Positions 37,156 to 45,149 of a DNA stretch of 45,149 bases are shown one piece after another. The notes under the pieces were generated by a model, which worked only from the letters and a program-made list of their open reading frames with translations, searched no databases and was not told where the DNA came from. Origin of the DNA: Gammaproteobacteria bacterium (lineage in GTDB: Bacteria; Pseudomonadota; Gammaproteobacteria; Pseudomonadales; Pseudohongiellaceae); contig RFVC01000015.1 in the NCBI GenBank assembly GCA_009922595.1, positions 1 to 45,149 of the forward strand. Reading direction: 5' to 3'. A program made the position numbers and the translations under genes. Within the stretch, counting starts at the first letter, position 1; each line of letters begins with the position of its first letter.

Positions 37156-37950
37156 TTACTCCGGCGCTGCAATTGGAAGTTCAAGAATTTCAGTGGTAGC
37201 CAACTGCTGAGCCATCCTGATACCGTCGGCTACTGGGCGACGATACTCGTCATCAAGAGTCACCCACTGGTTAGAAGCCTTATCCCACACACCGGTCTGG
37301 GTCTGGTCGCTAGTCTGATAAAGCAGCGCGATACGGCCAACACGGAGAATATCAACGTCACGCTCAACACCGCCGATTTCAAGTGAATCGGTGTAGTGCT
37401 GCATGGCTCTTCCGTAGTTGATCTCCTGCTGGTAGGCAGCAAGGACAAGGCGAAATTTTTCAGCAACGTTTACGCTTGAGTCGTCAAAAGTGCCACGGAT
37501 GAGGTCAAGACGAGCCTTACGCTCATCTAGGAGGAATGGCAGATCAAGATCAACGAACTGCTCAAGAGCAACCATCATTCTTTCCATCAGCGGTGGTACC
37601 TGCCTTTGCAGAGAAGCTGCATCTTCGATGGACTGGTCATATTCCGCGATGGTCTGTTCCTGCTGGGCAATAGTGCGGCGGAAACTGGCATTGTAAACCT
37701 CAAGTCCGTCGACACGCTTGGCAGCTTCACTGTATTCCTGAACCAGTTCGTCAGCTTCATCAGAAAGCTGATTGATCCTGATCTGAGCTTCAGCAGCGGC
37801 AGCGATTGCCTCGCCTGCATTTGCATTTGCCCTATCAATGATACTGGTATCAACAACAGTGTCTTGGGCTGCCGCTGATGTAAAACCAACTATCGCAGGC
37901 AACATGAATAAAGGAACAAGAATTCCTTGTTTAAAACGATGGTAGTTCAT
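37156..37950 (-). CDS. DUF3450 periplasmic protein
   Basis: This is a 264-residue predicted periplasmic protein of the DUF3450 family. The signal peptide is MNYHRFKQGILVPLFMLPAI ending TSAAAQ. A long coiled coil at about 30-120 (EADELVQEYSEAAKRVDGLE) is followed by RQVPPLMERMMVALEQFVDLDLPF and the family ending WVTLDDEYRRPVADGIRMAQQ. The family occurs first in TonB2-type clusters, seven bases before the ExbB/TtpC gene here. The ATG at 37950 with GGGA six bases upstream is preferred over a GTG at 37962. Function is unknown beyond association with TonB transport. Confidence 0.88.
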   Translation of the reverse strand: MNYHRFKQGILVPLFMLPAIVGFTSAAAQDTVVDTSIIDRANANAGEAIAAAAEAQIRINQLSDEADELVQEYSEAAKRVDGLEVYNASFRRTIAQQEQTIAEYDQSIEDAASLQRQVPPLMERMMVALEQFVDLDLPFLLDERKARLDLIRGTFDDSSVNVAEKFRLVLAAYQQEINYGRAMQHYTDSLEIGGVERDVDILRVGRIALLYQTSDQTQTGVWDKASNQWVTLDDEYRRPVADGIRMAQQLATTEILELPIAAPE

Positions 37951-38401
37951 TTGTAGTCCCACTTGTTTTAGAAAATCTCATGATAGATGAGTAAACTTTT
38001 GACTTCACATCAAACATCCATTGTGAAGGCTTGAACGTATATCAAGAATCAGTACTTAGACGCATTATCAAAAAAGTACAAAAGTCTATTCGAAAAATCC
38101 CCATAATACTGATTTGAAAGATAGGTTTCTTCAAATCATAAATTCTGTTTCTTGGGCAGAATTAAAAAATTAATCTATCTTCCGTGATCAAGGCTATATC
38201 CCTAAGGCGGATCAGCATATCAAATACTGAACGCAGATAGAACACTTTAATTCTCAAAAAATTCAAAGGATTTGGACTGAAAATTCAGGCATTTTCGGCT
38301 ACTCCAGAAAGGCACAAAAACACATATTTGCGCAGCAAAGATGCAAATTTTATGGCGGCAAGTTGAGAAACCTTATAAACAGGTTCTAACTCTGTCGTCA
38401 G
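37951..38401. other. Intergenic region between sucD and the TonB cluster
   Basis: This is a 451-base AT-rich stretch without a convincing gene. It should hold the promoter of the TonB cluster and any terminator of the suc operon. I found a 9-base inverted repeat (listed separately), and a weak hairpin ATTTGC/GCAAAT (38326-38348) that might end the suc transcript. No strong -35/-10 pair and no clear Fur box were seen. Confidence 0.6.
38110..38138. repeat. Perfect 9-bp inverted repeat, possible operator
   Basis: TGATTTGAA, 11 bases, TTCAAATCA lies 160-190 bases upstream of the DUF3450 start. The two half-sites are centred 20 bases apart, about two helical turns, as for a dimeric regulator. No T run follows it on either strand, so it is not a terminator. 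The regulator is unknown. Confidence 0.5.
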
Positions 38402-39274
38402 TTACCAGCCAGCTGCTGATTTCAGGCCTTCCCCTATCTCGGCGAGGCTGCGAACAGTGGTCACTCCGGCGTCTCCAAGGGCAGCAAACTTTTCCTCTGC
38501 AGTGCCCTTTCCACCTGAAATAATGGCTCCGGCATGGCCCATACGCTTTCCAGGAGGGGCTGTAACGCCGGCTATATAGGAAACAACTGGCTTACTTACA
38601 TTCGCCTTGATGAACAGTGCAGCCTCTTCCTCGGCAGTACCTCCGATTTCACCTATCATGACGATGGCTTCAGTCTGATCATCTGCCTCGAGAAGACCGA
38701 GAATATCGATAAAGTTTGAGCCCGGAATCGGATCACCGCCAATACCAACGCAGGTGGACTGGCCAAACCCGTAATCCGATGTCTGTTTCACGGCTTCGTA
38801 GGTAAGCGTACCTGAGCGTGAAACGATACCGACCTTTCCTGGCTGGTGAATGTGGCCGGGCATGATGCCGATCTTGGATTCACCTGGGGTGATCACGCCT
38901 GGACAGTTCGGCCCAATCAGCCTCACACCCAGTTCATCGCATTTCACCTTAACGTCAAGCATGTCGAGTGTTGGTATGCCCTCAGTGATACAGACAATGA
39001 GCTTAACGCCCGCATTTGCCGCCTCCAGGATGGAATCCTTGCAGAATGGTGCCGGCACGTAGATAACTGATGCCTCCGCACCTGTTTCAGTGACCGCTTC
39101 GTTGACTGTATTGAAAACCGGCAGATTGAGGTGTACCTGTCCCCCTTTTCCTGGGGTAACACCGCCCACCATGTTGGTTCCGTATTCAATGGCCTGTTCG
39201 GAATGATAGGTTCCCTGTGAACCCGTAAAGCCCTGGCAAATAACTTTGGTCTCTTTATTTATCAGAATACTCAC
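38402..39274 (-). CDS. sucD: Succinyl-CoA synthetase alpha subunit
   Basis: SucD with SucC interconverts succinyl-CoA plus ADP and phosphate with succinate, CoA and ATP. It is 290 aa (E. coli 289). The CoA-binding Rossmann part starts at [19 protein letters not shown]. The phosphohistidine lies in [15 protein letters not shown] near residue 246. The gene starts at GTG, overlapping the sucC stop as GTGA, with a full AAGGAG seven bases before it, so it is translationally coupled to sucC. It is the last gene of the suc operon. Confidence 0.98.
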   Translation of the reverse strand: MSILINKETKVICQGFTGSQGTYHSEQAIEYGTNMVGGVTPGKGGQVHLNLPVFNTVNEAVTETGAEASVIYVPAPFCKDSILEAANAGVKLIVCITEGIPTLDMLDVKVKCDELGVRLIGPNCPGVITPGESKIGIMPGHIHQPGKVGIVSRSGTLTYEAVKQTSDYGFGQSTCVGIGGDPIPGSNFIDILGLLEADDQTEAIVMIGEIGGTAEEEAALFIKANVSKPVVSYIAGVTAPPGKRMGHAGAIISGGKGTAEEKFAALGDAGVTTVRSLAEIGEGLKSAAGW

Positions 39275-40452
39275 GTCTTGACTCCTTGTTTGCCGTCCGC
39301 AGCTTTAACTGCTTCCTGGGCTGCCTCAGTGAGGCTGTTGGCAGCAATGATATTGAGGCCGCTTTCCGAGAGTACCTTAGTGCCAAGGTCAGCATTATTA
39401 CCTTCCAGACGAACGACAACGGGGACTTTCACACCCACTTCCTCAACTGCACCAACAATTCCTTCTGCGATCAGGTCGCAGCGCACGATACCGCCGAAAA
39501 TATTTACCAGTACCGCCTTCACGTTTTCATCAGATAGGATAATCTTGAAAGCTTCGGAGACGCGCTCCTTAGTGGCGCCGCCGCCGACGTCGAGAAAGTT
39601 AGCAGGTTCTCCACCATGCAGTTTCACAATGTCCATCGTACCCATTGCCAGCCCTGCACCGTTAACCATGCAGCCGATACTGCCATCAAGAGCAACGTAA
39701 TTGAGATCCCAGTTGGCAGCATGCACTTCACGCTCATCTTCCTGGGTTGGATCATTCATTTCCTTAAGTTTTGGGTGACGGTACAAGGCATTGCCATCGA
39801 TATTCAGCTTTGCATCAAGACAGAGCAGATTGCCTTCATCGGTGATTACGAGCGGATTAATTTCGAGAAGTGACAAATCACACTCGGCAAACATATTGGC
39901 TAGGCCTAGGAAAATTTTCGTGAACTGTTTTACCTGCCCACCTTCCAAACCCAACTTGAACGCCAGTTCCCTGCCTTGGTAAGGCTGCGGACCGGTAAGC
40001 GGATCAATGGTAGCCCGAAGAATTTTTTCCGGGGTTTCATGCGCGACCTTTTCAATCTCGACACCGCCCTCGATGGAAGCCATGAAGACAATGCGCCTTG
40101 AACTGCGGTCTATAACGGCGCCAAGGTAAAGCTCATTGGAAATTTCCGTGCACTCCTCAATGAGAAGTTTGTAAACAGGCTGGCCGTCTTTATCAGTCTG
40201 GTAAGTCACCAGGCGGTTGCCAAGCCACTGCTGGGCAAAATCTTCAATCTCCTGAGTACTGGAAACCAGTTTCACCCCGCCGGCCTTACCCCTGCCGCCT
40301 GCATGGACCTGCGCCTTGATGACCCACCTGTCGCCACCCAGACGATTCGCTGCTTCCACTGCATCCTTAGCATTGTCACAGGCGAAGCCTTTCGAGACAG
40401 GCAAGCCATAGTCAACAAATATTTTCTTGGCCTGGTATTCGTGTAGATTCAT
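39271..40452 (-). CDS. sucC: Succinyl-CoA synthetase beta subunit
   Basis: SucC is the ATP-grasp subunit that binds nucleotide and succinate. It is 393 aa (E. coli 388). The N-terminal [19 protein letters not shown] is diagnostic; [18 protein letters not shown] carries the nucleotide-binding lysines. CoA-ligase-type segments [20 protein letters not shown] and [13 protein letters not shown] follow. It lies 28 bases after lpd and overlaps sucD by four bases. Confidence 0.98.
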   Translation of the reverse strand: MNLHEYQAKKIFVDYGLPVSKGFACDNAKDAVEAANRLGGDRWVIKAQVHAGGRGKAGGVKLVSSTQEIEDFAQQWLGNRLVTYQTDKDGQPVYKLLIEECTEISNELYLGAVIDRSSRRIVFMASIEGGVEIEKVAHETPEKILRATIDPLTGPQPYQGRELAFKLGLEGGQVKQFTKIFLGLANMFAECDLSLLEINPLVITDEGNLLCLDAKLNIDGNALYRHPKLKEMNDPTQEDEREVHAANWDLNYVALDGSIGCMVNGAGLAMGTMDIVKLHGGEPANFLDVGGGATKERVSEAFKIILSDENVKAVLVNIFGGIVRCDLIAEGIVGAVEEVGVKVPVVVRLEGNNADLGTKVLSESGLNIIAANSLTEAAQEAVKAADGKQGVKT

Positions 40453-40480
40453 AGTCTTCTCTGAGGGTTATTCTTTGACT

Positions 40481-43221
<2,741 letters not shown>

Positions 43222-43294
43222 GGTTATCCCCGTTCTTCTTTCTTTTTATGGCTAATTTTTTTGCTAGTTATTCTGATATAGATAATAGCTTCTC

Positions 43295-45149
43295 TTAATC
43301 AACTGGCAGCCCCAAGGCTTCATGGACCAGTCGTTTCTGCCTGGCCTGATGCAGGGCCATGGAACCGCCCGCGGGTGCGGCCGAAGCGGGTCTGCCAGTA
43401 TAATCAAGCCGCAAACCCGGGCGGTCACGCCGGATCACGTTCTTGATATGGTGCTGGCATGGATACCAGGCGCCCATATTCTGGGGTTCTTCCTGGCACC
43501 ATACGACCTGCTCATAATTCTTGTAGGGCTTGAGGCTTTCATGCAGAACGTCTTCCGGGAACGGATACAGCTGTTCGAGACGGATGATGGCAACATCCTT
43601 GATGGCCGCTTCGCGACGTGTGGAGCGCAGGTCGTAATATATCTTGCCGCTGCAAAGCACAATCTTCTTCACGTCTGCCGGCTTGATATAGTCGTCTGTT
43701 TCCGGTAGCACGGTTTGGAAAGCACCCTCCGAAAGTTCCTCCAGAGAGGATACCGCCTCTGGATGTCGCAGCAGGCTCTTTGGCGTCATGACAATGAGCG
43801 GCTTGCGCAGCGGACGAATAATTTGCCGACGCAGCATGTGGAACACCTGAGACGGCGTGGTAGGAATACAGACCTGGATATTATGCTCGGCACACATCTG
43901 TAGAAAGCGCTCAAGTCGTGCCGAGGAATGTTCAGGGCCCTGCCCTTCATAGCCGTGCGGGAGCAGCATGGTTAATCCGCAAAGTCGGTTCCACTTGTAT
44001 TCACAGCTGGTCACGAATTGGTCAATCACTACCTGGGCACCGTTGGCAAAGTCACCAAACTGCGCTTCCCAGATGACCAGAGCATCCGGCCGAGTGCTGG
44101 CATAACCAAACTCAAAAGCCAGCACTGCCTCCTCTGACAGGAGAGAATCAAAGATTACAAACTTGCGCTGGGATTCGGAAATATGACTGAGAGGTACATA
44201 GCTTTTCCCGGTGTCCTGATCTCGCATTAGTGCATGACGATGAGAGAAAGTGCCGCGGCAGACATCCTGCCCGGTGATACGGACCTTATAGTTATCGGAA
44301 ACCAGACTCGCATAAGCAAGACATTCGGCAAAACCCCAGTCGACAGGTTTCGCGCCCTCAGACATTTGCGAACGGTCTTCCAGTAGTTTTTTCACCTGGC
44401 GGTTCGGTTTGAAATTTTCCGGTATGGTCACCAGCCTTTCTGCAAGCGCCTTGAGGTGCGTGATATGCAGATCGGTTTCACAGGGCATATCCCACTTGTG
44501 ACCAAGATAAGGACGCCAGTCGACAAACAGCGCCGTGTTGGGCACTTGTACCAGGGATTTCACTACGTGCGTGCCGGTATCCAGTGACTTGCGGTAGCTG
44601 GAGTTCATTCCCTCAGCTGCCTCAGTCGAAAGCAGGCCTTCCTCGACCAGTTTCTGCGCATATAGCGTCCGGGTTGTCGGGTGCTCCTTGATCTTCTGGT
44701 ACATCAAAGGCTGTGTGGTAGTCGGCTCATCCGTTTCATTATGACCGCGGCGGCGATAGCAGATCAGATCTACAACAACATCTTTCTTGAATGTATTTCT
44801 GTAATCCAGGGCTAACTGGGAAATGAACATGACGGCTTCAGGATCGTCGCCGTTTACGTGAAAAATCGGAGCCTGCACCATTTTCGCAATATCTGTGCAG
44901 TATTCGGTTGAGCGGGCATCGTTCTGACGCGAAGTGGTAAAGCCGACCTGGTTGTTGAGCACGATATGCACTGAACCACCGGTTTTGTAAGCTCGGGTCT
45001 GAGACATCTGGAAGGTTTCCATCACCACACCCTGACCAGCAAAGGCCGCATCACCATGAATGATAATGGGCAGGACAGTCTCACCATCGGGGTCCTGCCG
45101 ACGATCTTGGCGCGCGCGCACAGAGCCTTCCACCACCGGCGCCACGATT
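43295..45149 (-). CDS. sucA: 2-oxoglutarate dehydrogenase E1 (partial)
   Basis: SucA is the thiamine diphosphate-dependent E1 that decarboxylates 2-oxoglutarate and succinylates lipoate on SucB. Only the C-terminal part of about 617 residues is in the window; the full protein is about 940, and the 5' end lies past base 45149. Seen here are HGDAAFAGQGVVMETFQMS, NNQVGFTTSRQNDARSTEY, RRRGHNETDEP and LLPHGYEGQGPEHSSARLE. The C-terminal sequence ends ARQKRLVHEALGLPVD. The ATG at 45145 is internal and not a real start. Confidence 0.97.
   Translation of the reverse strand, partial: IVAPVVEGSVRARQDRRQDPDGETVLPIIIHGDAAFAGQGVVMETFQMSQTRAYKTGGSVHIVLNNQVGFTTSRQNDARSTEYCTDIAKMVQAPIFHVNGDDPEAVMFISQLALDYRNTFKKDVVVDLICYRRRGHNETDEPTTTQPLMYQKIKEHPTTRTLYAQKLVEEGLLSTEAAEGMNSSYRKSLDTGTHVVKSLVQVPNTALFVDWRPYLGHKWDMPCETDLHITHLKALAERLVTIPENFKPNRQVKKLLEDRSQMSEGAKPVDWGFAECLAYASLVSDNYKVRITGQDVCRGTFSHRHALMRDQDTGKSYVPLSHISESQRKFVIFDSLLSEEAVLAFEFGYASTRPDALVIWEAQFGDFANGAQVVIDQFVTSCEYKWNRLCGLTMLLPHGYEGQGPEHSSARLERFLQMCAEHNIQVCIPTTPSQVFHMLRRQIIRPLRKPLIVMTPKSLLRHPEAVSSLEELSEGAFQTVLPETDDYIKPADVKKIVLCSGKIYYDLRSTRREAAIKDVAIIRLEQLYPFPEDVLHESLKPYKNYEQVVWCQEEPQNMGAWYPCQHHIKNVIRRDRPGLRLDYTGRPASAAPAGGSMALHQARQKRLVHEALGLPVD

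Noticed and set aside
37951-38109. Sigma-70 promoter or Fur box for the TonB cluster
   Set aside because: Only poor -35/-10 pairs, with wrong spacing, and nothing near the GATAATGATAATCATTATC Fur pattern could be found.

Overview
The window reads as a chromosomal core region of a gammaproteobacterium, probably a Pseudomonadales/Cellvibrionales-type and perhaps marine lineage. This placement is inferred from gene content and order, not from a search. The supporting points are the asd-fimV-truA-trpF-accD-folC-dedD-cvpA-purF run, prmB next to aroC, a monomeric NADP isocitrate dehydrogenase, and a TonB2-type energy-transducing cluster. Coding density is high and nearly all genes are housekeeping. 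I saw no integrase, transposase, phage gene, CRISPR array, rRNA or tRNA.

Layout. 1-1650: a small heat-shock protein with a clear sigma-32 type promoter, a DUF1653 protein and a PAP2-type phosphatase. 1651-2346: a gene-poor stretch that holds a decayed moxR ATPase gene with a frameshift and a stop codon, plus two doubtful short ORFs. 2347-9950, all minus: trpF-trpB-trpA-accD-folC-dedD-cvpA-purF, tightly packed with overlapping start/stop junctions. 10115-16021, minus: fimV-truA, asd and leuCD (leuB is not where it often lies). 16074-18162, minus: prmB-aroC. 18255-18809, plus: folE. 18818-21814, minus: gpsA, a DUF4389 membrane protein, sixA and an alpha/beta hydrolase. 22052-23573, plus: cysE followed by a coupled alpha/beta hydrolase. 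23727-25605: a secreted lectin-like protein and a beta-propeller-like lipoprotein converge on a shared terminator. 25771-29832, plus: argS and icd. 29878-32633, minus: an exported methyltransferase-like protein and htpG with a second sigma-32 type promoter. 32767-37950, minus: a six-gene TonB2-type cluster (DUF3450, large ExbB/TtpC-like, ExbB, ExbD, TonB, TPR protein). 38402-45149, minus: sucA (cut by the window end), sucB, lpd, sucC and sucD, the 2-oxoglutarate dehydrogenase to succinyl-CoA synthetase part of the TCA cycle.

How it fits together. The window supplies a TCA segment (Icd, then SucAB/Lpd, then SucCD). It also supplies biosynthesis of tryptophan, leucine, aspartate-family amino acids, chorismate, cysteine, purines, folate, malonyl-CoA and glycerol 3-phosphate, together with protein-folding stress genes and a TonB motor for outer-membrane uptake. 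Several junctions use GTG or TTG starts overlapping the upstream stop, which suggests translational coupling.

Novelty. I did not find a convincing undescribed system. The observations most worth a second look are the moxR relic after purF, the leader-bearing methyltransferase-like protein with an altered cofactor loop, the perfect 9-bp inverted repeat upstream of the TonB cluster, and the secreted lectin-like/lipoprotein pair of unknown role.
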